A DNA stretch of 64,000 nt from Lichenibacterium dinghuense (GCF_021730615.1 NZ_JAJLMN010000001.1:2553501-2617500); one strand, 5' to 3'. Counted from the stretch's first letter, positions 26,617 through 36,638 are shown. Notes: generated from the letters alone by a model not told the origin. Program-made: numbers and translations.

Positions 26617-27179
26617 AACGGTCGTGGCGGCGGACATCCCCGCCAACCCCTCACCGAGACTTCGGCCCTGCCGCATCCGGCTCCGCGCGACCGCTCGCCC
26701 GAACACGATCGGCCCTCGCACTCGGGACCAGCCGGAGGATCGGCGGCCGAAGCCACCTCGCGAACATGCGGGAGTGGATGCCGGGCGGTCCGCATCGCCC
26801 GGACCGAAACCGCGATGCGGTCGTTCGAGCCGGTCGGCAACGACCGGCGAGGCGAGGGCATTCCGACCTCGGGGACCGTGGATGTGAGCCACGCCCACGC
26901 GACGACCTTGGATCGCCCTCTTCCCAAGCCGACATCGCCCGAGGGGCTGTCCAAGGTGGCCGCATCTGTGCCTCGACCGATCCAGGCGGGATTCAGATCG
27001 ACTGCGGTCCAGCGCCACGGGAAGCGATCCCGTCGATGCGGATGCTGGACCCCAACTCGCCTTCCGGCGGCGTCGGGTCCGTCGATCGCGATCGGCGTCG
27101 GACAGTTCCGGAAGCAAGCATGCGGGTATCGTCCCCCGCGTGCTTCGATCCGATCAGTCCCTTGATCACGCCGGCCGCG
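26617..27179. other. no supported gene
   Basis: About 560 nt. Open frames on both strands are rich in Arg/Pro/Ser and have no ribosome sites, as expected for GC-rich non-coding DNA. Probably degraded sequence inside the accessory block. Confidence 0.35.
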
Positions 27180-27446
27180 TCAATGGGTCGTGAGCCTGCC
27201 CGACGCGTGCTTGATACGTCCGACCGCGAGCGGACGGGCGGTGCTACGCTGGTTCCACTGCGCGGCCACGAATTCCCGTGCGACGTCGACCGCCGCGAAG
27301 TAGCTCACTCCAGGGAAGCGCACCGAACAGGACGTGCATTCGACCCCCGTACAGGCCACGCCGGTCCCCTGGTCGGCCCCACGATCGACGAAACGGGCGG
27401 CTCCACCGCAAAAGGGACAGGCCAGTAGGACGTGGCTGCAGGCCAT
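27180..27446 (-). CDS. Lar-like restriction-alleviation zinc-ribbon protein
   Basis: 88 residues. LLACPFCGGAARFVDRG, then VECTSCSVRF, then FVAAQWNQR: the CPxCGG...CxxC...WNxR pattern of the Lar (Rac prophage restriction alleviation) family. Such proteins are phage-derived and protect incoming DNA from type I restriction. I start at the ATG at 27446. The frame continues upstream to 27557 with no family similarity. It is an isolated gene, suggesting a phage remnant. Confidence 0.7.
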   Translation of the reverse strand: MACSHVLLACPFCGGAARFVDRGADQGTGVACTGVECTSCSVRFPGVSYFAAVDVAREFVAAQWNQRSTARPLAVGRIKHASGRLTTH

Positions 27447-27617
27447 GAGCAGATCCCCGAGCGTCGCCGAACCATGCTGCGTCGACGTTCGGGGAGCAAC
27501 ACATTTCTGGGGCTGCCCACGCCCCGTGCACACGCCGCTCGACGTCGCATTCGTCACGCGGCGACTCCGGGCACCGGACGAGACGTATCGATGCCCGCCA
27601 TGTCATCCGGTCGACGA

Positions 27618-28907
27618 TCAATGCCGTGCGAGGCACTCCCGATGAACTTGCTGCGGAAAGCCATGGGTCGCGGAGGCGGCGGACAGCGGGATGCAGTCGT
27701 GCCAGCGCCCGGCGTCGTGCATCCGCATGCCGGATACGCAGTTGTTGTCCTCACCCCGTGATGAATGCACGGTCGGCCCCGAGGTGGCGGCGTTGAAAGC
27801 GAGCGTCGACCATTGTAGGCCCCCTCCCTCCCGATCTCCCGACCTCCGCGCATCGCCTCGAATGGTCGCGGGCTGATCCGCGCCATCTTCCCCGGAACGT
27901 GCCGCTTGGTTCCTGCACGCTTCGACATGGTGGCGCATCCCACGGGCGGGCAGGGCGTCCACGGCACATGCATCGGGCATGTCGTCCACCCGACGGATCG
28001 TGGGCCGACCCGCGCCGTGCGACGCTCGGACCCCGGCGCCATCCGCGCAAGAGACGAGGTCGGGATGCGTCCGAACGACGGGCAAGCCGCCGACGTCCAA
28101 GGGATGGCCGAAGCCACGACCCCACGGCGTCGCGAGCCGGCCCACGCGATCGTGGCCTTGGTGCGCCTCACCTCCCATGGGTCCTCCGTCTCGACGATGG
28201 GTGCCGACGGCGGGCGTGGAGCCGGCGTCCGAACGGAGACGGAGACCATCGCCCCACGCGTCGACGTCGCGAGCGTCGGGAAAGCCCGGTCGATGATCCA
28301 GGACAAGAATATCCAAGCACTCCGCCAGCGACGCCCGGGCGGCGGCGATCCACGAAGCGAAGATCGTGCGTTCGTTCGCACCATCGTCCATGAAGTATAT
28401 GAACGGGGACGGATTCGTCGTTTCACCGATCATCGTCGCGTCCCGCCGGTCGATGAAGCGATCGTTCGTCGGTGAGACTGTCCCGTCTCGGATCTGCGCC
28501 TCGGCGGGGTGCGTCGATGCCGGATGGGTGGGTTCGAGGAGACGCTGGAACAGTCCCTCCGGGGTCGCCTTCAATTTCACCCCCAGGGCTCGCTTGTCCC
28601 TCACGACGAGAAACCCCCCCAACCGATCGGTCGAGGGGGTTTCTGCGGCTCTGATGTCGGTGACGAGGAAATGGTGCGTGGAGGCCGCGAACGTGATGTC
28701 GAAGCTTCCTTCACAGATGGTGTCGCAATAACTTGTGTCCGGCGAGGAGTAAACGATCCATCCGAGGACCTTCCGACTCGAATTCCCTATGGCGAGGAGG
28801 GCGTCGCTTCGCATCTCGTCGGAATAAGAAGCCAGTATGTGTTCCACGATCGAGAGATCGACGGAGTGTTGCGTGTCGACGGTCGGGACGGCCACCGGAT
28901 CGTTCAT
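27618..28907 (-). CDS. hypothetical protein, probably frameshifted or decaying after about residue 200
   Basis: The first ~200 residues look real: a good start (GAGGAG 6 nt before the ATG at 28907), ordered composition (LLAIGNSSRKVLGWIVYSS, THHFLVTDIRAAETP) and FASWIAAARASLAECLDILV. After about residue 215 the frame becomes Gly/Arg/His-rich with shadow-like composition up to residue 429, so the original gene was probably shorter or has shifted. No family recognised. A strong internal hairpin (GAAACCCCC...GGGGGTTTC, 28609-28643) lies in the coding part. Confidence 0.5.
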   Translation of the reverse strand: MNDPVAVPTVDTQHSVDLSIVEHILASYSDEMRSDALLAIGNSSRKVLGWIVYSSPDTSYCDTICEGSFDITFAASTHHFLVTDIRAAETPSTDRLGGFLVVRDKRALGVKLKATPEGLFQRLLEPTHPASTHPAEAQIRDGTVSPTNDRFIDRRDATMIGETTNPSPFIYFMDDGANERTIFASWIAAARASLAECLDILVLDHRPGFPDARDVDAWGDGLRLRSDAGSTPAVGTHRRDGGPMGGEAHQGHDRVGRLATPWGRGFGHPLDVGGLPVVRTHPDLVSCADGAGVRASHGAGRPTIRRVDDMPDACAVDALPARGMRHHVEACRNQAARSGEDGADQPATIRGDARRSGDREGGGLQWSTLAFNAATSGPTVHSSRGEDNNCVSGMRMHDAGRWHDCIPLSAASATHGFPQQVHRECLARH

Positions 28908-29073
28908 GTCAGGCTCCTCTCACGAGCATACCGCACTGGACTAGGGCGGGGCCGCCGGCCATCGTCTGGACTGGTCGGTCGCCAACGAAACCAATCTACG
29001 CTGTCACTCCGATCCCGGACCGGCGCAAGCCGCCCCACGAACACTCATCCCACACGCCTGGTGACTGGGCGCC

Positions 29074-29448
29074 CTAGGCGGCTCCTCCCCCGAGGCCGTT
29101 CGACCGGGAGCCCGCCCCGGCCCCGTCCTGGACGGGCGGCCCGACGTCGGCCGTCCCTGGACGTCCCGCCTCGGGGGTCGTCGGGGCGTCCTCGGTCGTC
29201 GCCTGTCGTCCCGCCGCGGTTCGAACGGTGACGCTCGCCGACGCCGCGCCGGGGTCGCGACGACCGACGGTGAGGTCGCGCATGATCAGGTCGGTGTCGT
29301 CGGATGCAAGCCACTCACGCAGCTTGATCCCGATCGCCGATCGTATCAGGTCGCTCTTGGTCACGTTGAGTTCGTGGGCGAGTTGACGGAGTTCGCTGTC
29401 CTCCGCCGGTCTTAGGTAGACAGATCGCATCACCATGTCGTCGACCAT
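29074..29448 (-). CDS. ribbon-helix-helix regulator (antitoxin-like)
   Basis: 124 residues. MRSVYLRPAEDSELRQLAHE and LNVTKSDLIRSAIGIKLREW form a ribbon-helix-helix DNA-binding domain (residues ~7-45), followed by a disordered, low-complexity tail rich in Ala/Gly/Thr. GGAG lies 8 nt before the ATG at 29448. A palindrome lies just upstream at 29476-29491, as expected for autoregulation. No toxin partner is adjacent. Confidence 0.72.
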   Translation of the reverse strand: MVDDMVMRSVYLRPAEDSELRQLAHELNVTKSDLIRSAIGIKLREWLASDDTDLIMRDLTVGRRDPGAASASVTVRTAAGRQATTEDAPTTPEAGRPGTADVGPPVQDGAGAGSRSNGLGGGAA

Positions 29449-29475
29449 CGTCGCGTCTCCGTTGTCGGCCCTGCC

Positions 29476-29491
29476 GTATATACATATATAC
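29476..29491. promoter_or_regulatory. palindromic operator upstream of RHH gene
   Basis: GTATATACATATATAC: two perfect 7-nt inverted arms separated by CA, in strongly AT-rich sequence inside a GC-rich genome, 28 nt before the RHH start. RHH dimers bind such repeats. It probably also contains the -10 region. Confidence 0.6.
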
Positions 29492-29506
29492 GTCATCCGC
29501 CGCGGG

Positions 29507-30781
29507 TCAAGCGAGGTATGGTCGAAGGATCGACGCGGCCATGAGCCCCAGGCACCCGAGGTTGCCGATCCCCGGACCATGCGCCAGCCCGGCCAAGGCC
29601 GGGACGTGGAGGCCCGGCGGCAGGCCGGCGGAGGGGGGCAGGCCGTAGTCGGGCAGGATCTCCTCCTCCACGCGCTTGCGCTCGTCGCCCCTGGATGGAT
29701 CGCGCAATCGCTCCGCGGCGGAGTGGTCGACGAGGTCCAGCAGGCTCCAATTGTCGAAGCCGATCGCGGCCACCAGGTAATCGGCCCTGTGCGGGGCCGC
29801 GGTCTGCCCGTCATATTCGATGTCTATGTCGAGACCTTCGTCGGTCCAGTCGACCTTCAGGACCCGACCGCGTCGGTACGCGACCGCGATCGACTGATCG
29901 ATGAGTTGCTTGTTCCGCAGCGAGACGACCCCGGCCTCGGTGCGCTCCAGTAGCTTGCGCCGATGTTCGACGCTGAGTTCCCTCCAGTCCGTCGGATCGC
30001 TGAACCAACGGCGTTCGGCATGCCCGTCGCCGCGTGGGAACAAGGTCCCCATGGGACTGATGCTGACGACCGTGGACTGCCGCTCGGCGAACTGCTCCAC
30101 CAACCAAGCGACGACCGCGCCCGCGGCTCCCCCGTCACCCGCGACGGCGACCGTGAGGTCGGGCCGCTCGAGAAGCAGCTTGCGGTGCCTCCAGAAATTC
30201 TCGGTGTCCAGCATACGCTCCGCCGGGGTGCCCGGGGACGCCGGGATCGCCCGTGCCCGCCCCGTACCGGTCAGCAGGACCCCGTCCACCAGCGTCGAGC
30301 CCCGGCTGAGGTCGGATCCATGCTCGATGCGCCAGCGGTCGCCTTCCGGCCTGACCGCGGTCACCTTCGATCGGACGACCTCCTGATCGGCACTCCTCAT
30401 CACCCAGGTCAAGTACTCCGCCCACGCTCGATGGCTCGGGTGGCCGCGCCCCCGATCGACCCAGTCCGAGAAGTTTCCCGTGGCGACCTGGAACGCCGCC
30501 CACGAGAACCGGCCGAAGATGATCGGGGCGATCGGCTCGTGCCCACCACGGGAGGCTCGTTCATCGTACGGGAAACCCACGTCCTTCTCACCCGGGGTGC
30601 AGAGCGTCAGGAAACCGCTGCTGAAACCGCCATCGCCGCTCCAGGCCGCCCCGACGCCTTCGGCCTCGAAGACGATGATCTCGGGGACGTCGCGCCCGCC
30701 GATCGCCCGCAACGCCGCGGCCCGGGCCGCGACCGCCGCCGCCTTCGCACCGGCGCCCACGATGGCGAGCGTCTTCCTCAT
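29507..30781 (-). CDS. FAD/NAD(P)-binding oxidoreductase
   Basis: A 424-residue flavoprotein. FAD loop AIVGAGAKAAAVAARAA (residues 5-21) is followed by IIVFEAEGVGAAWSG. A second dinucleotide loop, VAVAGDGGAAGAVVAW, is near residue 215, and YLVAAIGFDNWSLLD is a late FAD motif. The layout resembles lysine/ornithine N-hydroxylases and related flavin monooxygenases, but I cannot assign a substrate. GGAGGGAAGGC precedes the ATG at 30781. The RHH gene follows 58 nt downstream. Confidence 0.78.
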   Translation of the reverse strand: MRKTLAIVGAGAKAAAVAARAAALRAIGGRDVPEIIVFEAEGVGAAWSGDGGFSSGFLTLCTPGEKDVGFPYDERASRGGHEPIAPIIFGRFSWAAFQVATGNFSDWVDRGRGHPSHRAWAEYLTWVMRSADQEVVRSKVTAVRPEGDRWRIEHGSDLSRGSTLVDGVLLTGTGRARAIPASPGTPAERMLDTENFWRHRKLLLERPDLTVAVAGDGGAAGAVVAWLVEQFAERQSTVVSISPMGTLFPRGDGHAERRWFSDPTDWRELSVEHRRKLLERTEAGVVSLRNKQLIDQSIAVAYRRGRVLKVDWTDEGLDIDIEYDGQTAAPHRADYLVAAIGFDNWSLLDLVDHSAAERLRDPSRGDERKRVEEEILPDYGLPPSAGLPPGLHVPALAGLAHGPGIGNLGCLGLMAASILRPYLA

Positions 30782-31333
30782 GCCTTCCCTCCGTCGAGTC
30801 ATCCCGTCGCTTCGCTGGTGCCACGACGGCGCGTCTCGGTCCAACGACACGCCGACTCGGATCTCCTCCCCCCACGTCGGCCCTGGCTGGGCAGGCCAGT
30901 TGGCGGACACGTCCCGGAGCGGGCCGGACGCCCACCGAGGGACGGGTGCGACGGCAACCGCCCGAGCGGCGGGGATCCGGGTTGCCCCCGGCAGGCCCTG
31001 GGATGCGGTGCGTTCCCCCGGCCATTCGACCATTGTCGGCCGCGGCCGTGTCGCCGGGGCACGGATGGCTGGCGCTCCGCCGATCCAGGGCACGTCGGTG
31101 ACCCCGACGCAGCCAGGGTGGTCTTCCACGCCGCCGCCCCGAACGGCTGATCGGCTTCCACCCCTACGGATCGTCGCCCGAGCGGTTCCATGGTCGCGCA
31201 AAATCTTAAAGCGCAATTGAACTCAAAAAACTCAGGCCTAGATGTCGGGAGGGTCGGCACCGGACTCCTGCCGCCGCGTGGCGCCGGTGGGACGGGGGTG
31301 GAGCGACGCACGTCGAACGAGATGGCGGAAGGC
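30782..31333. other. intergenic region between divergent genes
   Basis: About 550 nt between the flavoprotein and the SbcD-like gene. An AT-rich stretch at 31196-31240 probably holds the promoter of the SbcD/SbcC pair. I see no gene. Confidence 0.4.
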
Positions 31334-32596
31334 ATGACGGACGAGTTCACGTTCCTGCACGCGGCGGATCTCCACCTCGACAGCCCGTTGCTGGGATTGT
31401 CGAGCCGGGCCGCCGACCTCGCCTCGCGGGTGGGTCAAGCCTCGCGGCGGGCGTTCGACAGGCTCGTCGACCTCGCGATCGAGGAGCGCTGCCCCTTCGT
31501 CGTCCTCGCCGGCGACACCTTCGACGGCGACCTGAGGGACTACAGGAGTGGCCTGTTCTTCCTCGCCGGGATGAACCGCCTGCGCGGTGCGGGGATCAAG
31601 GTCTACATGATCGCCGGCAACCACGACGCGGCGAACCGCTGGTTCGACAAGCTGACGCACACCGACAACGTTCGCCGGTTCGACCATCGGGCCGCCCACA
31701 CCTTCCTGGACGATGATCTCCGGGTCGCCGTCCACGGCCGAAGCTTCCCCCGGCGCGACGTCGCCGAGAATCTCGCGGCGAGCTACCCCGCACCGCACCC
31801 GAGCTACTTCAACGTGGGTGTATTGCACACCGCCTGCCAGGGTGGCGGGGGCGAGAACGCGGCCTACGCGCCCTGCACGCTCGAGCAGCTCGTCAACCAC
31901 GGCTACGATTATTGGGCGCTCGGTCACGTCCATGCCCGCCAGATCCTCAACGAGCATCCGCACGTCGTCCACCCCGGCAACATCCAGGGGCGCAGCGTCC
32001 GGGAGACGGGCTCGAAGGGCGTGACGCTGGTCCGTGTGTCGGGCGGCGTCGTGCGGGGGCTCGAGCATCGGGACGTCGCCGACGTTCGATGGGTGCATGG
32101 CGAGGTCGACCTGACCGGCGCCGTGGACGCCGAGGCGGCGCGCTCGGCGATCAGGACCGTGCTCGAGGGCCTCGCCGCGACGGCCGCCGACCGCTCGCTG
32201 GCGCTGCGCCTCGTCCTCCGTGGCGAGACCCCGCTCCATGCCGTCCTGGTGCGCGACCCCGCCGGGACGCGGGAGGACGTCGAGGTCATGGCGTCCACGC
32301 TGTCCGCCACCGTCTGGCTGGAGCGCGTGGAGGTGCGCACGCGCCGACCCATGCCGACCCACGGCGCCGACCCCACGGTCGCCGGCCGGCTCGCCGACGA
32401 GGTCCGCCGGTTGGGTGAGGGACGGGAGGTGGGGGCGCTCGTGGAGCGATGCCTCGGGGAGATCCGCACCCGGATGCCGGCGGGCGCGAGGTTCGACGAC
32501 CTGGCGGCGAGGATCCGGCGCGAGGTCGTCGCGGGCGGCGTGGACCTGGCGCTGTCGACCATGGCGACGGAGGAGGGCACCGATGCGCTTCGATGA
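31334..32596 (+). CDS. SbcD/Mre11-like nuclease (YhaO type)
   Basis: About 420 residues. All metallophosphoesterase motifs of Mre11/SbcD are present: FLHAADLHLDSPL, VVLAGDTFDG, MIAGNHDA, GVLHTAC and ALGHVHARQ. It cuts DNA ends and hairpins together with its SMC-like ATPase partner. The start is the ATG at 31334 preceded by GGAAGG. The ATG at 31322 is the alternative. It overlaps the ATPase gene by 14 nt, the usual sbcD-sbcC arrangement. Confidence 0.9.
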   Translation: MTDEFTFLHAADLHLDSPLLGLSSRAADLASRVGQASRRAFDRLVDLAIEERCPFVVLAGDTFDGDLRDYRSGLFFLAGMNRLRGAGIKVYMIAGNHDAANRWFDKLTHTDNVRRFDHRAAHTFLDDDLRVAVHGRSFPRRDVAENLAASYPAPHPSYFNVGVLHTACQGGGGENAAYAPCTLEQLVNHGYDYWALGHVHARQILNEHPHVVHPGNIQGRSVRETGSKGVTLVRVSGGVVRGLEHRDVADVRWVHGEVDLTGAVDAEAARSAIRTVLEGLAATAADRSLALRLVLRGETPLHAVLVRDPAGTREDVEVMASTLSATVWLERVEVRTRRPMPTHGADPTVAGRLADEVRRLGEGREVGALVERCLGEIRTRMPAGARFDDLAARIRREVVAGGVDLALSTMATEEGTDALR

Positions 32597-35500
32597 ACTC
32601 ACCCTCGAGAAGTACGGAGCGTTCGAGCGTCGCACCCTGACGCTGACGCCGGGTCTGAACGTCGTCCACGGACCCAACGAGGGCGGCAAGAGCACCTGCA
32701 TGCATGCGATCCGGGATTTCCTGTTCAGGATTCCCGAGCGCTCGCCACGCTCCGCGAAGTTCGGTTCCGACGCGGCCCGCATCGGGGCGAGGCTCACGAC
32801 GGCCGCGGGCGCCCCGGTCTCGCTGCGGCGGCGGTGCGGCCGGGGTCGCACCCTGATCGACGAGGCGGGGGCGCCCTGCGAGGACGCCGTGCTCTCGGCC
32901 CTGCTCGGCGCGGTCGACCGCGATCGGTTCGAGACGCTCTTCGGACTGGACCACGAGGGCCTTCGCAAGGGCGGTGAGGCCCTGCTCTCGGCCCGGGGGG
33001 ACATCGGCAGGCTGATCGTGGAGGCGGGCGGCGGCCTCCGCGCCCTGGTCGACAGGCTCGACGGCCTCGAGACGCGGATCGATGCCCTGTTCGCACCGCG
33101 ACGCAAGGCAGGGAGGGCGTTCTACGACGCGCTCACCGCGCACGACGCGGCCGACAAGGCTTCGAAGGCCGAGGTCCTGACCTGGGAGATGCACGAACGC
33201 GACCGGCGCGCGGCCGTGGACGCCGCGGCGGAGACGGCGCGCCTGCGCGGGGAAAGGCGCGGGCTCGGCGAGCGCGCGTCGCGACTGCGGTGCCTCGCGC
33301 GCGTCGTACCCATCCTGCGGCGGCTCGACGCGGCGGAGGAGGGGATCCTCGCCTTCGGGGACGTCGCGCATCTGTCCGGCGACTTCCCGGAAAGGTGCGG
33401 CTCACTCCTCGACGCGCACGCCGCCGCCCTCGGGCGTCGGGACGAGGCCCGTGGTCGCCTGGCCGACGTGTGGGATCGCCGCGAGCGCTTGAAGGTCGAC
33501 GATGTCCTCGTCGCGGCGGAGCCGGAATTGCGCGACGTCGAAGCGAGGCTGGCCGTCGTCCGGGCGTTCCGCGGGGACAGGGCCGCCCGGGAGAGGGACG
33601 TCGGGGATGCCGACGCCCAACTCGGACTGTTGCGCGATCGCCTCGGCCTCGGGGAGGACGCGGACCTCGTCGCGCTGCTTCCCACGCGCCCCATCTTGCG
33701 GGTCGTCGTCGACCTCGCGGAACGGGACGCCGGCATCGGCGTCCGGCTCCGGTCGGCCCGCAAGGAGGCGGCGGTGGCGGCCGACGTCCTGTCCGAGGCG
33801 ACCGGACGCCTCGAGGCCATGACCGCCCGGGGACACCATCGACCGTTCGGGATCGAGGCGACCAGCTTCGCGGCGCTCCCGTCCGAGTGGGCGGCGGCGA
33901 CGTCGCGGATCGAGGCCGCCGATCGTGCCGATGGGGAACAGCTCGGCCGGGCCGTCGAGCTCGGGATGAAGGACGTCGCCGCGGTGCGCCGGCTGGCGTG
34001 CCCCGACGTCGAGCAGGTCGGTGCCGAGATCAAGGCGCGGGACGCGCTCAGGGCCGAACGGGCACGGGTGATCTCGTCGCTCGCGCGAGCCATGGCCGAC
34101 CGAGAGGCCGCGCGCGTGGAGATGGCGGCGCTGCTCGGGGAGGGCGAGGTGGCGAACGGGGAGGCCGTCGACGTCGCCCGCCGGACACGCGACGACGCCT
34201 GGGCGTCGGTCCGCGCCTCGTACGTCGGCGGGCAGGCGCCCGCGGCCGAGGCGGAACGGCACGCGATGGCCGGGCGCCTCGACGCGAGCATCGCCGACGC
34301 CGACCGCCTCGCCGACAAGCGCGTCGCCGAAGCGGACCGCGTCGCCACCCTCGCGCAGACCCGGCGACGGATCGCGACGGCGCAAGGGGCGGTCGAGGCC
34401 GCGGAGGGCGCCGCGCGACGCCTCGACCGGGAACTGGTCGAGGCCGGGGAGGCCTTCCGCGGCGCTTTCCCCGAAGCCTGCGCCTTGCGGCCGGAACTCG
34501 CCTCGCTCCAGCCGTTCGCGGCGGCGCGGCGCGGCATCGTGGAAGCTTCCGACCGGACCGCCGCGGAACGTCGCGTGGCCGAGACCGCCCTGCGCGACCT
34601 GGCGCCGGCGATGGCGCGCCTCGCGTGGGCGGAGCTTCGGGCCGGCCTCGCGTCCCATGCCGCCGCGGAGCTCGGCGGCCGCGTGCGGGCCGTGGCCTCG
34701 GCCATCGGCGCGCACGACCGCGCGCACGAGGCCTATCTGAGGGAACGGGGAGCCATGCCGGGATTGGAGGAACGGCGGCGGAAGTCGCTCGCGGAACTCC
34801 AGGACGTCGAGCGGGAGCGGCGGGAGTGGGCCGCCGCGTGGGCCGCGGCGACCGCCGCGCTCGGCGTCGGCGCCGACGAACCCGTCGCGTCCACGGCGGC
34901 GCTGGCGGGGGCGTGGGAGCGGGCCCGGGGTGACCTGAGGGCGGTCGCGCAGGCGCGTGCCCTCGTCATGCGCATGGACGAGGAGGAGGCCACCCTCGGA
35001 GGCCAGGTCGCCTCGATCGCGGGTCGGATCGGACTCGCCACGGCCGTGGATCCCGTGGCGGCGGGGGACATGCTGTTGAGCGTCCGTGAGGGCAACGAGG
35101 CGGCGCGCCTCGGCCGTGAGGCGCTCGGGCCGGAGGTGGCCAAGGCCCAGGCCGACGTCGCGGGCTGGGAGGAGGAACTCGGTTCCCTCGGGCGACGGCT
35201 CGCGACCATCGCGGACGAGATCGGCGGGGCCCGCGACCTCGATCGCCTGCGCGCGACCGTGGTGCGCGGGCGCCGGCTCGCCGTGTTGCGGCGTGAGCGC
35301 GATGCCCTCGGCGAGGCGGCGCGCGTCGCCGGCGATGACCTGCCCCTGCAGTTCCTGCGTGGGGAAGCCGAGGGCTGCGACCTCGATGCCGTGCGGGCGG
35401 AGTCGTCCGAGATCGCCGGGCGTCTCGACGCTCTCGACGGCAGGATCGAGGGGTCGATCGCCGAGGAGGTTCGGACGACGGCGATCCTCCGGGGGCATGG

Positions 35501-36062
35501 CCGGTCCCCCGGCGACGCGGGTTTGGTCGCGGTCCGGGAGGCGGCCGTGGCGGACATGCACGCCGCGGCGGAACAATGGGTGGAGCTCAAGGTCGCCAAG
35601 GACCTACTCGACCGGGCCATACGCGTCGTCCGGGACGAGCGCCAGGATCCGCTCGTCAGGGAGGCGGGGATCCTGTTCTCGCGCATGACGCGCGGCGCCT
35701 ACGCCGGCGCCGCGGCCGACGTGGACGACCGAGGCGATCCTATCGTGAGGGGGGTCCGCTCCACCGGAGGGGACCCGCAGCCCGTCGCCACGATGAGCGA
35801 GGGCACGCGGGACCAGATGTTCCTGGCCTTCCGGCTCGCCAGCGTCGGGGCCTACTGCGCCGCCGCCGAACCGCTGCCGTTCGTGGCCGACGACCTGTTG
35901 GTCCATTTCGACGACGGACGGGCCGAAGCCACTCTCGATCTCCTCGCGGACTTCGCCGGGGCGACGCAGGTCCTGCTCTTCACGCACCACGCCTCGGTCC
36001 GCGACGCGGCCGTTCGGCTGCAACGGCAGGGGCGGACGACCGTCGTCGAGGTCGCACCCTGA
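32583..36062 (+). CDS. SbcC/Rad50-like ATPase (YhaN type)
   Basis: 1159 residues. Walker A GPNEGGKST is at residues 30-38. Long Ala/Glu/Arg-rich coiled-coil arms span ~150-1000. The C-terminal head has ATMSEGTRDQMFLAFRLA (signature) and LPFVADDLL (Walker B). The YhaN-type head (LTLEKYGAFERRTLTL) is typical of bacterial YhaO/YhaN pairs rather than E. coli SbcC. Works with the preceding nuclease in DNA end processing. Such pairs also occur in defence loci, which fits its place between two accessory blocks. Confidence 0.9.
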   Translation: MRFDELTLEKYGAFERRTLTLTPGLNVVHGPNEGGKSTCMHAIRDFLFRIPERSPRSAKFGSDAARIGARLTTAAGAPVSLRRRCGRGRTLIDEAGAPCEDAVLSALLGAVDRDRFETLFGLDHEGLRKGGEALLSARGDIGRLIVEAGGGLRALVDRLDGLETRIDALFAPRRKAGRAFYDALTAHDAADKASKAEVLTWEMHERDRRAAVDAAAETARLRGERRGLGERASRLRCLARVVPILRRLDAAEEGILAFGDVAHLSGDFPERCGSLLDAHAAALGRRDEARGRLADVWDRRERLKVDDVLVAAEPELRDVEARLAVVRAFRGDRAARERDVGDADAQLGLLRDRLGLGEDADLVALLPTRPILRVVVDLAERDAGIGVRLRSARKEAAVAADVLSEATGRLEAMTARGHHRPFGIEATSFAALPSEWAAATSRIEAADRADGEQLGRAVELGMKDVAAVRRLACPDVEQVGAEIKARDALRAERARVISSLARAMADREAARVEMAALLGEGEVANGEAVDVARRTRDDAWASVRASYVGGQAPAAEAERHAMAGRLDASIADADRLADKRVAEADRVATLAQTRRRIATAQGAVEAAEGAARRLDRELVEAGEAFRGAFPEACALRPELASLQPFAAARRGIVEASDRTAAERRVAETALRDLAPAMARLAWAELRAGLASHAAAELGGRVRAVASAIGAHDRAHEAYLRERGAMPGLEERRRKSLAELQDVERERREWAAAWAAATAALGVGADEPVASTAALAGAWERARGDLRAVAQARALVMRMDEEEATLGGQVASIAGRIGLATAVDPVAAGDMLLSVREGNEAARLGREALGPEVAKAQADVAGWEEELGSLGRRLATIADEIGGARDLDRLRATVVRGRRLAVLRRERDALGEAARVAGDDLPLQFLRGEAEGCDLDAVRAESSEIAGRLDALDGRIEGSIAEEVRTTAILRGHGRSPGDAGLVAVREAAVADMHAAAEQWVELKVAKDLLDRAIRVVRDERQDPLVREAGILFSRMTRGAYAGAAADVDDRGDPIVRGVRSTGGDPQPVATMSEGTRDQMFLAFRLASVGAYCAAAEPLPFVADDLLVHFDDGRAEATLDLLADFAGATQVLLFTHHASVRDAAVRLQRQGRTTVVEVAP

Positions 36063-36298
36063 CCGCTTCCCCCGCCGCGTTCCCCACGAGCGTGGATCCG
36101 GGGACGGCGGCTCGAAACGTGCGTGGCGGCCGACGCGACCGAATCCGGGGTAGCCGGAGCGACGAAGGCTCGATGGTCCGTCGATGCGCCGTCCAGGCTG
36201 GACGTCCTGAGTGATCCATCGCCCCAGGGACCGCTAGGAAGCCTCGGGACGGTCCACGATCACATCCGCGCCCTCCGGCGCGAGGGCCCTTGGGGGGC

Positions 36299-36532
36299 TC
36301 ACCCGACGATCAATCCGCGTTCGGACTCCAATCGCTCGCGTGCAAGCCTGCGATACCTGTCCCGGTCGTCGTTGGTCGCCGCGCCGGGCTGGCCTTCCGC
36401 GCCATGCTCGGGCGTCCCCGGCGCCGCCCAAGTCAAACCGTCGGCCTTGGCGAGCTCCATCGCGCGGTGCTCGACCTCGGCCTCGGCGGGCTCGGACGCG
36501 GGATCATCGGTCGTCGAGGTTCGCTCGCTCAT
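36299..36532 (-). CDS. small hypothetical protein
   Basis: 77 residues, starting MSERTSTTDDPASEPAEAEV. Acidic start, amphipathic middle (HRAMELAKADGLTW) and a basic helical end (DRDRYRRLARERLESERG). No family assigned. It resembles small cytosolic stress-type proteins of this group. Ribosome site weak. Confidence 0.5.
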   Translation of the reverse strand: MSERTSTTDDPASEPAEAEVEHRAMELAKADGLTWAAPGTPEHGAEGQPGAATNDDRDRYRRLARERLESERGLIVG

Positions 36533-36638
36533 GCGAACGACTATGGAGGCCCGCCCGGCGGCGTCAAGCCGGCCGAGCTCGGGCTGTCGGTCGGTTCGAG
36601 ATCGCACGCCCGTGCCTCCGGATGCTCGACGGGATCGA

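Noticed and set aside
28609-28643. Strong GC-rich hairpin as a rho-independent terminator
   Set aside because: No T-run follows on either strand and it lies inside the coding part of a minus-strand gene.
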